Source: an uncultured Clostridium sp.
GTDB lineage: Bacteria > Bacillota_I > Bacilli_A > RF39 > UBA660
Direction of reading: 5' to 3'
NCBI GenBank assembly: GCA_945788325.1
Contig: CALZLL010000006.1
Span: 1-26,488, forward strand
DNA: 26,488 nucleotides
Below, in pieces: positions 1-7,220 of the stretch. Within the stretch, counting starts at the first letter, position 1, and each line of letters starts with the position of its first letter. The notes under the pieces were generated by a model. It worked only from the letters and a program-made list of their open reading frames with translations. It made no database searches and had not been told where the DNA came from. Made by a program: the position numbers and the translations under genes.

Positions 1-618
1 TAAAAACAAAATATATATTAAATTTTTATATTTATTTTCTTTAAAGAAGATATTTAACACAAATAGAAAAATACCAACATGCATTCCAGATACAGCGAAT
101 AAATGACTTATACCCATGTTTTGATAACTATCTTTTATTTTATCATCAAGCATTGATGTATCTGCTAAAATAAACGTTTTTAAGTAACTAGCACTTTTAT
201 ATTTATTAACGTGATCAATTATAACGTTTTTTATATAATATAAAGGATTCTTATTTCTAGATATTAATTTAATACTTGCATCATTACTTATTAATTTTAT
301 ATTTTTAGCAAGCAAATACTTATGATAGTTAAAAAGATTAAAAACTGTATTACTTGGTGCATTTTTAAATGTTCCTTTAACTTTTACTTTATCTCCTATC
401 TTAAGGTTCATATCCTTATATATAGTTATTCTATATTTATCATTTTCTCTTACGTCTATAACTATTTTTTTATCATCTTTTTTTATATTTGTAATAACAC
501 CAACAAATGTTTTATTTTCTTCTATACATATGTTTTTATAAGTTTTTAGAACATAAGAAACTCTTACAAAAGAAATTATACATATTAAAAATATAATATA
601 TTTTATTTTTCTACTCAT
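1..618 (-). CDS. comEC: ComEC/Rec2 DNA-uptake channel protein, N-terminal part (cut by window edge)
   Basis: ComEC forms the inner-membrane channel that takes up single-stranded DNA during natural transformation. The 206 codons visible begin with ATG at 618 and run off the left edge without a stop. Residues 1-25 form a membrane segment. They are followed by an OB-like DUF4131-type region that ends in FNLFNYHKYLLAKNI, which matches the conserved 'F-D/N-Y-x-x-Y-L' element. Near the edge is GISHLFAVSGMHVG, the hallmark that opens the Competence domain (family: GisHLlAiSGlHv). The start codon overlaps the comEA stop as TAATG, so the two are translationally coupled in the usual comEA-comEC order. 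The C-terminal membrane core and any metallo-beta-lactamase-like domain lie outside the window. Confidence 0.93.
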   Translation of the reverse strand, partial: MSRKIKYIIFLICIISFVRVSYVLKTYKNICIEENKTFVGVITNIKKDDKKIVIDVRENDKYRITIYKDMNLKIGDKVKVKGTFKNAPSNTVFNLFNYHKYLLAKNIKLISNDASIKLISRNKNPLYYIKNVIIDHVNKYKSASYLKTFILADTSMLDDKIKDSYQNMGISHLFAVSGMHVGIFLFVLNIFFKENKYKNLIYILFL

Positions 619-1310
619 TATAAAGTAATATTATCTTTTATTTTTTCAAATATAGAATCACCAATTCCAGAAACATTTTTTATTTCTTCAATATTTTTGA
701 ATGATCCATTTTCATTACGATAACTTATTATTGCATCTGCTTTTGATTCTCCAATACCAGTAAGATTCATTAATTCTTCTTTTGATGCATTATTAATTGA
801 AATCTTATCTGATGAAGATGTTTTAACTTCAGAACTAGTTTCATTACTATTTTGTTTTATACATGCATCATTATTTTTATCTGGACATATACATTCGTTA
901 GAAGCACAAGATACATTATTATTACTATTATTCTTTTTATAATTAGCTATTTCATTTTTAGTATAAACTATTACATACATTTCATCGGTTAACTTTTTGC
1001 TTAAATTAAGATTAATAGTATTAGCATTATCAGATAAACCGCCCGCTAAATTAATTGCATCAATAACTCTTTTACCATCTTCTAACTCATATACTCCTGG
1101 AGCATTAACGGCACCTTTTACATCTACAAACACAGTCTTTAACGTAATATCTTGATTAGTATTATCTTCTTTTTTTACCGAAGACTTTTTTACGTTACTA
1201 GTACTATTTACTTCGTCATTACTATTATATATATAAGTAACAATAAAAAGTGCCACACACATCAAAATAGCAAGAATATATTTTAAGTTTTTCTTGATAA
1301 AATAAATCAT
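618..1310 (-). CDS. comEA: ComEA, membrane-anchored competence DNA receptor
   Basis: ComEA binds incoming double-stranded DNA outside the membrane and passes it to ComEC. This 230-residue protein has an N-terminal membrane anchor (about residues 4-24), a charged spacer, an SLBB domain (about residues 60-125, with VKGAVNAPGVYEL) and a C-terminal double helix-hairpin-helix region (NNASKEELMNLTGIGESKA, then VSGIGDSIFEKI). The start at 1310 is chosen because a perfect AAAGGAGG lies 7 nt upstream. An in-frame ATG at 1328 would place that ribosome site inside the gene. Between the SLBB and HhH parts is a short linker with four cysteines (C-x4-C-x-C, then one more), which is not a usual ComEA feature. 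It leads an operon with comEC. Confidence 0.95.
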   Translation of the reverse strand: MIYFIKKNLKYILAILMCVALFIVTYIYNSNDEVNSTSNVKKSSVKKEDNTNQDITLKTVFVDVKGAVNAPGVYELEDGKRVIDAINLAGGLSDNANTINLNLSKKLTDEMYVIVYTKNEIANYKKNNSNNNVSCASNECICPDKNNDACIKQNSNETSSEVKTSSSDKISINNASKEELMNLTGIGESKADAIISYRNENGSFKNIEEIKNVSGIGDSIFEKIKDNITL

Positions 1311-1317
1311 GTTTTTT

Positions 1318-1325
1318 CCTCCTTT
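1318..1325 (-). promoter_or_regulatory. Ribosome binding site that decides the comEA start
   Basis: AAAGGAGG on the minus strand, 7 nt before ATG at 1310. The upstream in-frame ATG at 1328 overlaps the site itself and so is not a plausible start. Confidence 0.85.
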
Positions 1326-1330
1326 CATTT

Positions 1331-1363
1331 TAATTGTTAGACAAAACTTTTAAAATCCCCCTA
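1331..1363 (-). promoter_or_regulatory. Putative non-sigmaA promoter or operator of comEA, shared with the peptide gene at 21566
   Basis: On the minus strand this 33-nt segment starts TAGGGGGATTTTAAAAG and contains TGTCTAA 4 nt further on. It matches 27 of 33 positions of 21631-21663, including an uninterrupted 13-base block with the GGGGG core, which stands out in such AT-rich DNA. Both copies lie upstream of a minus-strand gene. A possible reading is a -35-like GGGGGAT and a -10-like TGTCTAA about 11 nt apart. That would put the transcript start near 1328, just ahead of the comEA ribosome site. No good TTGACA/TATAAT pair is visible here. The role is inferred. Confidence 0.45.
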
Positions 1364-1380
1364 ATTTTTTTAATTTTATT

Positions 1381-1406
1381 TAAAAAAACAACCAAAAGGT
1401 TGTTTA
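1381..1406 (-). terminator. Intrinsic terminator of ftsW
   Basis: On the minus strand an 8-bp stem AAACAACC/GGTTGTTT with a TTTT loop is followed by a T run. It begins inside the ftsW stop codon and separates ftsW from comEA. Confidence 0.85.
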
Positions 1407-2546
1407 TCTAACTAAATGTTTTTGTTCGAAAGTTTTATTTTCCACTGATACTCTTTGTACAAATGCTAAACATATAAGTAAATTTATCATGAATGAACCA
1501 CCATATGAGTAAAAAGGAAGTGGAACACCAGTAAGAGGAATAAGACCTAATACTCCTCCTAAATTTATCATTACATGTAATGCTATATAAGTAGCTACTC
1601 CATAACATATAATAGTCCCTTGCAAATTATAAGATTTTTTTCCAATCATTAAAATTCTCCATATTATTATAAAGTAAGCTAAAATAATTATTGCACCTGC
1701 TACAAGTCCAGTTTCTTCTATAATTATTGCAAATATAAAATCAGTATGAGCTTCTGGTAAATATAAATATTTTTGCTTACTATTACCAATACCACTACCA
1801 AATAATCCCCCGCTATTTATCGCGATATAACCATTACAAACTTGATATCCAGTTGTTTCTCTATACCTAGTACATGGGTTTTTATAATTAAATCTACTCA
1901 TCTGACTTTTAGTTAATCCTCTACCTGTAACTACCATAACAAGTGCTAATAAAAGTACTGATATAATGGTAAAAGTAATCATAATAAACTTTGTTTTCCC
2001 ATCATAAGGAACCATAAAAAAGATAACTGCCGTTATTCCAAGTAAGATCATCATCGTACCAAAATCAGGTTGTTCAAAAACTAAAAATATAAATATAATC
2101 GGAACAACAAAAGGTAACACTTTAGCAACGTTACTTAAATTCCTAACTTTAATAAGCTTTTCAAATATTATAGCAAGAAACAGTATTAAAATCGTTTTTG
2201 CAAACTCACTTGGTTGTATACCAAATCCCCCAATAAAAAGCCAACCATTAACACCATTACTTGTTTGTCCTTTTAATAATACATAAACTAATGTTCCTAT
2301 AACACCAAGTACTGCTAAATAAATTAAATTTTTCCATTTTCGAATTGGTGTTTTTAAAACTATAACACTACTTATTAAACCAATTCCTATAAAGAATAAT
2401 TGTCTTTTAAAATAAAAGAAACTATCTGATCTTGCCATATAAGCTTTAAGAGATGAAGCACTACCTACCATCATAATACCAAAAACAAGACATAAAATTG
2501 TTATAAAAAGAAGTGGCTTATCTATTTTGTTTAATATCCTTTTCAT
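1404..2546 (-). CDS. ftsW: FtsW/SpoVE-type SEDS peptidoglycan glycosyltransferase
   Basis: SEDS proteins polymerise lipid II into glycan strands together with a class B penicillin-binding protein; FtsW does so at the division septum. The 380 residues are almost entirely membrane spans (about ten). Family motifs are present: QPSEFAK (about 111-117), EQPDFGT (about 158), SKQKYLYLPEAHTDFIFAI (256-274; D269 corresponds to the catalytic Asp of the HTDFIF element) and GVPLPFYSYGGS near the C-terminus. The SKQKYxYLPEAH wording favours FtsW over RodA. Two cysteines (225, 237) lie in the large extracytoplasmic loop. AGGTGAT precedes the ATG at 2546. It appears to be a single-gene unit with its own terminator. 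FtsW versus a RodA paralogue cannot be settled fully from one copy. Confidence 0.88.
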   Translation of the reverse strand: MKRILNKIDKPLLFITILCLVFGIMMVGSASSLKAYMARSDSFFYFKRQLFFIGIGLISSVIVLKTPIRKWKNLIYLAVLGVIGTLVYVLLKGQTSNGVNGWLFIGGFGIQPSEFAKTILILFLAIIFEKLIKVRNLSNVAKVLPFVVPIIFIFLVFEQPDFGTMMILLGITAVIFFMVPYDGKTKFIMITFTIISVLLLALVMVVTGRGLTKSQMSRFNYKNPCTRYRETTGYQVCNGYIAINSGGLFGSGIGNSKQKYLYLPEAHTDFIFAIIIEETGLVAGAIIILAYFIIIWRILMIGKKSYNLQGTIICYGVATYIALHVMINLGGVLGLIPLTGVPLPFYSYGGSFMINLLICLAFVQRVSVENKTFEQKHLVR

Positions 2547-2617
2547 TTTATCACCTATTATAAATATAATAACATATTTTTTATTTTTTTAATATATAGG
2601 TGTTTTATATAAGCCAA

Positions 2618-2638
2618 AGTTTACATTTTGAGTAAACT
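2618..2638. repeat. Short inverted repeat upstream of the YjcZ-like gene
   Basis: AGTTTAC and GTAAACT, 7-bp perfect arms with a 7-nt centre, lie about 35 nt before the start at 2671. TTTACA inside the left arm could act as a -35, but no well-spaced -10 is obvious (TAGATA and GATAAT are weak candidates). It could be an operator or chance. Confidence 0.25.
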
Positions 2639-2670
2639 ATAGTAGATAATGCGGGAGGAGGGATATTAAT

Positions 2671-2853
2671 ATGTACTATTATGGATATCAAGGTGGCTAT
2701 GGATATAATTCTCCATGCTGCGGTGGTGGATATGCTTACCCAGCTTATGGATACGGAAATCAAGGTGGAACCGGATATGGCGCTGCTATTATCTTAGTAC
2801 TATTCATTTTATTAGTCATAGTTATCGGAGCAAGATTTTTAGATAGAGATTAG
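2671..2853 (+). CDS. YjcZ-like tiny membrane protein
   Basis: This 60-residue protein has a Gly/Tyr-rich head (repeats such as GYGY, GGGYAY and a CC pair at 16-17) followed by one membrane helix, AAIILVLFILLVIVIGA (about residues 38-54), and a charged tail. The head-plus-helix pattern and the LVLFILLVIVIGA wording match the YjcZ/'tiny transmembrane' family of Bacilli, whose members are sporulation-associated in Bacillus. The biochemical function is unknown. A very strong GGGAGGAGGG ribosome site precedes the ATG, suggesting high expression, and a hairpin terminator follows directly, so it is probably monocistronic. The head is longer than in typical YjcZ proteins. Confidence 0.8.
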   Translation: MYYYGYQGGYGYNSPCCGGGYAYPAYGYGNQGGTGYGAAIILVLFILLVIVIGARFLDRD

Positions 2854-2879
2854 GAAAGTTTTACTTTCCTCTTTTTTTA
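2852..2879 (+). terminator. Intrinsic terminator of the YjcZ-like gene
   Basis: Stem AGGAAAGT/ACTTTCCT with a 3-nt loop, followed by a T-rich run (CTTTTTTT). It starts at the stop codon. Confidence 0.85.
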
Positions 2880-2911
2880 TGATAAAATAACTACTAGTTT
2901 GGGGTGGTATA

Positions 2912-3460
2912 ATGTTTAAAAATTTAAAAATATTAGATGAAAAAGATAAAAGATTAAGAATAAAAAGTAAGGATGTAACATTTCCTCTTTCTAACGAAGA
3001 AATAAAAACCATTAAAGATACCATGGAATATTTAAAATATAGTCAAATAGAAGAATATGCTAAAAAATATAACTTAAGAGCTGGCTGGGGAATGAGTGCA
3101 ATTCAAATAGGTATTGATAAAAGATGGTTTGTTATAGTTGAAGAACAAGATGATGGAAGCTTTAAAAATTATTTCTTTGCAAATCCTAAAATAATTAGTA
3201 ATTCGGCTGAAAAGATATACGTAGAACAAGGTGAAGGTTGTTTAAGTGTTAACCGAGAAGTAGTTGGAATAATTCCAAGATATGCTAGAGTTACAATTGA
3301 GGCATATGATATGGATGGAAAAAAGTTTACCATGAGATTAAGAGAAGATCTATCAATATGTGTTCAGCATGAGATGGATCATTTAGAAGGAATATTATTC
3401 TTTGATAGAATAGATAAGAAAAATCCATTTAAAGATGCAAATATTTATAGAGCAATATAA
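2912..3460 (+). CDS. def: Peptide deformylase
   Basis: It removes the N-formyl group from newly made proteins with a metal-dependent hydrolase site. All three family motifs are present: motif 1 GWGMSAIQIG (58-67), motif 2 EGCLS with metal ligand C110, and motif 3 QHEMDHLEG with H153, E154 and H157. The 182-residue length fits the type 2 enzymes of Gram-positive bacteria. Motif 1 departs from the usual GxGLAAPQ by having SAIQ, but the Gly and Gln that matter most are retained. GGGGTGG lies just before the ATG. It follows the YjcZ-like gene after a terminator and converges on smc. Confidence 0.95.
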   Translation: MFKNLKILDEKDKRLRIKSKDVTFPLSNEEIKTIKDTMEYLKYSQIEEYAKKYNLRAGWGMSAIQIGIDKRWFVIVEEQDDGSFKNYFFANPKIISNSAEKIYVEQGEGCLSVNREVVGIIPRYARVTIEAYDMDGKKFTMRLREDLSICVQHEMDHLEGILFFDRIDKKNPFKDANIYRAI

Positions 3461-3494
3461 AACAAGAATATTAAATTTAATATCCTTGTTTTTT
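3461..3494. terminator. Bidirectional terminator between def and smc
   Basis: Fifteen-base arms (AACAAGAATATTAAA and TTTAATATCCTTGTT) pair with a single mismatch, with T runs on both sides. It serves the convergent def (+) and smc (-) transcripts. Confidence 0.88.
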
Positions 3495-3498
3495 TTAT

Positions 3499-6459
3499 TT
3501 AGATATTTTTATCTTCTTTTATATCCTCTAGTTTAACACTAACAAGTTTAGAAACACCTGACTCTTGCATTGTAACTCCATAGAGTACATCTGCATATTC
3601 CATGGTTTTCTTTTTATGAGTTATTACTATAAATTGAGTTTTATTCTTAAATTCATTTAAGAATTTACCAAAGTTATCTACGTTTACCTCATCTAAAGCA
3701 GCTTCCACCTCATCTAAAATGCAGAATGGTACAGGTCTTGTTTCTAATATTGCAAATAATAAAGATATTGCAGTTAAAGTCTTTTCTCCACCTGAAAGAA
3801 GTGATATATGCTGAAGAGTCTTACCTGGTGGTAATGCCTTAATATCAATACCAGTTGTTAATATATCATCTGGATTAGTAAGTTTAAGCTCTGCGTTTCC
3901 ACCACCGAATAATTTTTTAAATACATCTTTAAATTTTTCTTTTACAACGTTAAATGTTTCAATGAATTTTTCTTTCATGATTTCATCTAATTCTTTTATT
4001 ATTCCTAATATAGTATCTTCTGCTTTGGTTAAGTCTTCTTTTTGAGAAGTTAAAAATTGATAACGTTCTAATACCCTATCATATTCTTCTATTGCACCAA
4101 CGTTTACATCTCCTAATTTTCTTATTTCTAATTTACATTTATCTACTATATCCCTGGCTTCTTTTTCATCCATTTCAAGGAAGTAATTAGCTTTTGCTTT
4201 TTCAAAGGTCATCGCATAATCTTCGGTTAAAGTATTAAGTAAATTATCTAATTTTACATCATCACGATTAACTTTTATTTCTAAGTTTTTTAGCTCTTGT
4301 TGTTTTTTATAATACTCTTGATTATTAACTTTATTATTTCTTTCAATTTGTTCAATGGTTTCTTTATAATCATTTATTTCATTTTTTATAGCATCTACCC
4401 TAATTGAAAGAGTCTTTCTTTCTTTTTCTTTTTCGTAATATTCTTCTACTATTTTCTCTTCTTCTTTACTTAAAGTACCATTTATTAAACCATCTATATT
4501 ATTAGCTTCTTCTTTTAATTTTTGAAGTTCTTCACCAAATAATATTTGTCTTTCTCTTTCATATCTTAAAGATATTTCATAATTTGTTTTTTCTTCTATA
4601 AGCTTATTTCTTTCTTCTAAAATAGTATTATACTTACTATCAGTATTATTTATAATTTCTTCTAAACTAGCTCTTTTGGTTTGTAAATTTTTAAGCAACG
4701 TTAAGTTATCTTCTAGCTCATGTTTTTGAGTTATTAAACTTGATGAATTTTTTATAACCCCACCAGTTAAAGAACCACCAACATGAAGTAATTCACCTTC
4801 AAGGGTTACAATTCTATACTTATAATTTATTTTTCTAGCGATAACATTTGCAGAATCTATATCTTTTACTATTATGGTAGTTCCTAATTGGTTTTTGATA
4901 ATATTATCATAAGTTGACTCATATCTTACCAGACTTGAAGCTACGTCAATAAATTCTGGTTCCTGTCTTAATTGTCTATAAGTTGTATTATCTATTTCCC
5001 TTCCCTTTATTATGTTAAGCGGGAAAAAAGTAGCTCTACCAAACTTATTAATTTTTAAATATTTTATAGCTTCTTTAGCAGTAAATTCATCATCAGTTAC
5101 AACATAATTAGATGCTGCTCCTAAGGCAGTTGATATTGCCACCATATACTCTTTATCAGTTTCTACTAAATTACCAATAACGCCATGAATACCAGCTAAT
5201 TTAGGATTATCCAAAACGTTTTTTACCGCATATGGTAATCCAGCGTTATTTTCTATGGTATTTTTTAGCATTTCAATTTTATATTTTGTTTCATTTTCTA
5301 ATCTATTTTGCTCAGTTAAATAGCGTTCATTATCATCATGGGTCTTTCTAATAGACAAAAATTCTTCTTCTTTTTCATTTAGTTTCAAGGTGCAAGCATT
5401 TATTTTTTTATTTATTATTTCAATAGTATTTTTAACTCCAAAAATTTCATTTTCTTTTCTTAAAATAGCTTCTTTTAAACTTACTAAATTATCATGTACC
5501 TTGGTATCGTTAGCATTATATTTTTGTCTTTCCAAGACAAGATCTTTTTTACCTAGCAAACTTTGTGCTTCTTCACTTACCTTGGTTAATAGTCCTTGAA
5601 CATTATACAATTCTTCTTCTTTTTTTGTTTGTTTAAGTTTAAGTTCTTCTATTTTTGATGAATCAACGTTACCATCTTTTTCTAGCTTCATTATTTCTTC
5701 ATTAAGTTCATTAATTAAACGCTTATTATTTTGATACTCACCATTTATAGAATTTACTTCGCTAACTATTAAAGAAACCTCTATATTATCTAACTTCTTT
5801 TTATTTTCTAAATACTTTCTGGCATCATTACTTTGTTTTTCTAATGGTTTTAAATTAGTTTCAAGCTCTAGTATAATATCATTTACCCTTGACATATTAT
5901 CATGGGTTCTATCTAATTTTCTTAATGCTTCATCTTTTCTTTTTTGATATTTTAAAGTTCCTGCAGCCGCTTCAAATATTATTCTTCTTTCTTCAGGTTT
6001 ATTAGATAAAATAGCACCTATATCACCTTGTGATATTATGTTAAATGATTCTTTGTTGACCCCTGTATCAACTAATAAATTTTGTATATCCTTTAGTCTA
6101 CACTTTTCATTATTTAAATAATATTCATTTTCTCCTGTTTTATATATACATCTTTTAATTGATACTTCTGTATAATCTATTGGCAAATATTTATCAGTGT
6201 TATCAAATACTAAAGTTACACTTGCACTTGATGCAGCCCTTCTTGATTTACTACCAGAAAAGATTACATCACTCATTGCACCTTCACCGCGAAGAGATTT
6301 AACTGATTGTTCACCTAGTACCCAACGAACGGCATCAACAATGTTACTTTTACCACTTCCATTAGGACCAACTACACCTGATATACCTGAAGTTAAATCT
6401 ATTATAGTTTTCTCTGCAAACGATTTGAACCCAACCGCTCTTATTTCCTTTAAATACAT
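3499..6459 (-). CDS. smc: SMC chromosome-condensation ATPase with short coiled-coil arms
   Basis: SMC dimers, with ScpA and ScpB, organise and segregate the chromosome by ATP-driven DNA loading. Numbering from the upstream GTG, the Walker A GPNGSGKS is at 34-41, the first coiled-coil arm at about 170-400, the hinge at about 405-570 (IHGVIGNLV, then LHVGGSLTGG), the second arm at about 575-825, the signature LSGGEKT at 891-897 and the Walker B ILDEVEAALDE at about 917-927. ATG at 6459 is preferred because AGGAG is 8 nt upstream; the GTG three codons earlier abuts that site. The product is 986 residues against about 1180 in Bacillus, with both heads and the hinge intact, so the loss is in the arms. 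It follows rnc with an 11-nt gap. Confidence 0.97.
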   Translation of the reverse strand: MYLKEIRAVGFKSFAEKTIIDLTSGISGVVGPNGSGKSNIVDAVRWVLGEQSVKSLRGEGAMSDVIFSGSKSRRAASSASVTLVFDNTDKYLPIDYTEVSIKRCIYKTGENEYYLNNEKCRLKDIQNLLVDTGVNKESFNIISQGDIGAILSNKPEERRIIFEAAAGTLKYQKRKDEALRKLDRTHDNMSRVNDIILELETNLKPLEKQSNDARKYLENKKKLDNIEVSLIVSEVNSINGEYQNNKRLINELNEEIMKLEKDGNVDSSKIEELKLKQTKKEEELYNVQGLLTKVSEEAQSLLGKKDLVLERQKYNANDTKVHDNLVSLKEAILRKENEIFGVKNTIEIINKKINACTLKLNEKEEEFLSIRKTHDDNERYLTEQNRLENETKYKIEMLKNTIENNAGLPYAVKNVLDNPKLAGIHGVIGNLVETDKEYMVAISTALGAASNYVVTDDEFTAKEAIKYLKINKFGRATFFPLNIIKGREIDNTTYRQLRQEPEFIDVASSLVRYESTYDNIIKNQLGTTIIVKDIDSANVIARKINYKYRIVTLEGELLHVGGSLTGGVIKNSSSLITQKHELEDNLTLLKNLQTKRASLEEIINNTDSKYNTILEERNKLIEEKTNYEISLRYERERQILFGEELQKLKEEANNIDGLINGTLSKEEEKIVEEYYEKEKERKTLSIRVDAIKNEINDYKETIEQIERNNKVNNQEYYKKQQELKNLEIKVNRDDVKLDNLLNTLTEDYAMTFEKAKANYFLEMDEKEARDIVDKCKLEIRKLGDVNVGAIEEYDRVLERYQFLTSQKEDLTKAEDTILGIIKELDEIMKEKFIETFNVVKEKFKDVFKKLFGGGNAELKLTNPDDILTTGIDIKALPPGKTLQHISLLSGGEKTLTAISLLFAILETRPVPFCILDEVEAALDEVNVDNFGKFLNEFKNKTQFIVITHKKKTMEYADVLYGVTMQESGVSKLVSVKLEDIKEDKNI

Positions 6460-6470
6460 TTTATACACTC

Positions 6471-7139
6471 CTAATTTAGTTTAGCTTGCTTTTCTAAAGC
6501 ATGGTGAGCCGCCTTTTGTTCAGCTTCCTTTTTTGATTTTGCCGTACCTGTTCCAAGTACTATACCATCCACTATAACGTTCATTGTAAAAGTTCTATCA
6601 TGAGATGGTCCTTCTTCTTTTACTAATTCATAAGTAACAGACTTTTTGGTTGTTTGCACCATTTCTTGTAATTCAGACTTATAATCCATAAAAAATGTTT
6701 CTGGCTTTTCCTTTATAAAAGGAATAACCACTTCGTAAACTATCTCTTTAGCCTTTTTATAACCTTGATCTAAATATACTGCCCCTAAAAATGATTCAAA
6801 CATATCTGCAAGGGTTGCTTTTCTATGCTTTCCACCATTTGCTTCTTCTCCTTTTCCTACTTTTACATACTCTGGAAAATCAAGAAGTAACGCATATTCA
6901 TATAAAGCATTTTCACATACATACATTGACCTAATCTTTGTCATTTTACCTTCTTCATAATTAGTTGTATTATAAAGATAATCACTCATGATTAAATCTA
7001 GCACTTTATCTCCTAAAAACTCTAATCTTTGATAATCTTCAGTTAAATTATGTTCATTACAATATGATGAATGTGAAAAGGCTGTATCATAAATATGCAT
7101 ATTATTAGTTTTAATATTAAATCTATCAAGTAATTTCAT
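6471..7139 (-). CDS. rnc: Ribonuclease III
   Basis: It cleaves double-stranded RNA in rRNA precursors and structured or antisense-paired transcripts. From the ATG at 7139 the protein has 222 residues, with an RNase III domain and a C-terminal dsRNA-binding domain (about 150-220). The signature RLEFLGDKVLDL supplies E40 and D44, and ATLADMFES supplies D112 and E115, the four metal-binding acids. The residue after the signature Asp is Lys rather than Ala. The GTG three codons upstream lies inside the GGGTGAT ribosome site, so 7139 is chosen. Its stop TAG overlaps the ribosome site of smc, giving the common rnc-smc order. If the antisense pair at 21395-21566 is real, this would be the likely enzyme to cut the duplex. 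Confidence 0.96.
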   Translation of the reverse strand: MKLLDRFNIKTNNMHIYDTAFSHSSYCNEHNLTEDYQRLEFLGDKVLDLIMSDYLYNTTNYEEGKMTKIRSMYVCENALYEYALLLDFPEYVKVGKGEEANGGKHRKATLADMFESFLGAVYLDQGYKKAKEIVYEVVIPFIKEKPETFFMDYKSELQEMVQTTKKSVTYELVKEEGPSHDRTFTMNVIVDGIVLGTGTAKSKKEAEQKAAHHALEKQAKLN

Positions 7140-7156
7140 ATCTATCACCCAAAAAG

Positions 7157-7165
7157 ATTATAACA
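7157..7165 (-). promoter_or_regulatory. Extended -10 promoter of rnc-smc
   Basis: TGTTATAAT on the minus strand, a TGn-extended perfect -10, lies 17 nt upstream of the rnc start. The -35 region (TAGATT, 17-nt spacer) is weak and lies in the dnaE terminator. Confidence 0.6.
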
Positions 7166-7190
7166 AAAAAACTAGATTTAATCTAGCTTT
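7164..7190 (-). terminator. Intrinsic terminator placed between rnc and dnaE
   Basis: On the minus strand, AAAAG, stem CTAGAT/ATCTAG, loop TAA, then TTTTTTT. It overlaps the rnc promoter on its downstream side. As dnaE comes from upstream on the same strand only through the genes above it, it more exactly insulates rnc from the unit that ends at 7221. Confidence 0.5.
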
Positions 7191-7220
7191 TATACTTTTA
7201 TAGTATTTTTTATATTTAAA

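Noticed and set aside
322..549. Plus-strand open frame rich in Phe/Ile/Tyr
   Set aside because: It lies opposite the clear ComEC frame, has no ribosome site, and its composition is what the complement of an AT-rich gene gives.
2839..3024. Minus-strand open frame over the start of def
   Set aside because: It is antisense to def with no ribosome site or recognisable domain.
5390..5599. Plus-strand open frames inside smc (also 6197-6484)
   Set aside because: They are complements of the coiled-coil and head coding sequence, lacking ribosome sites.
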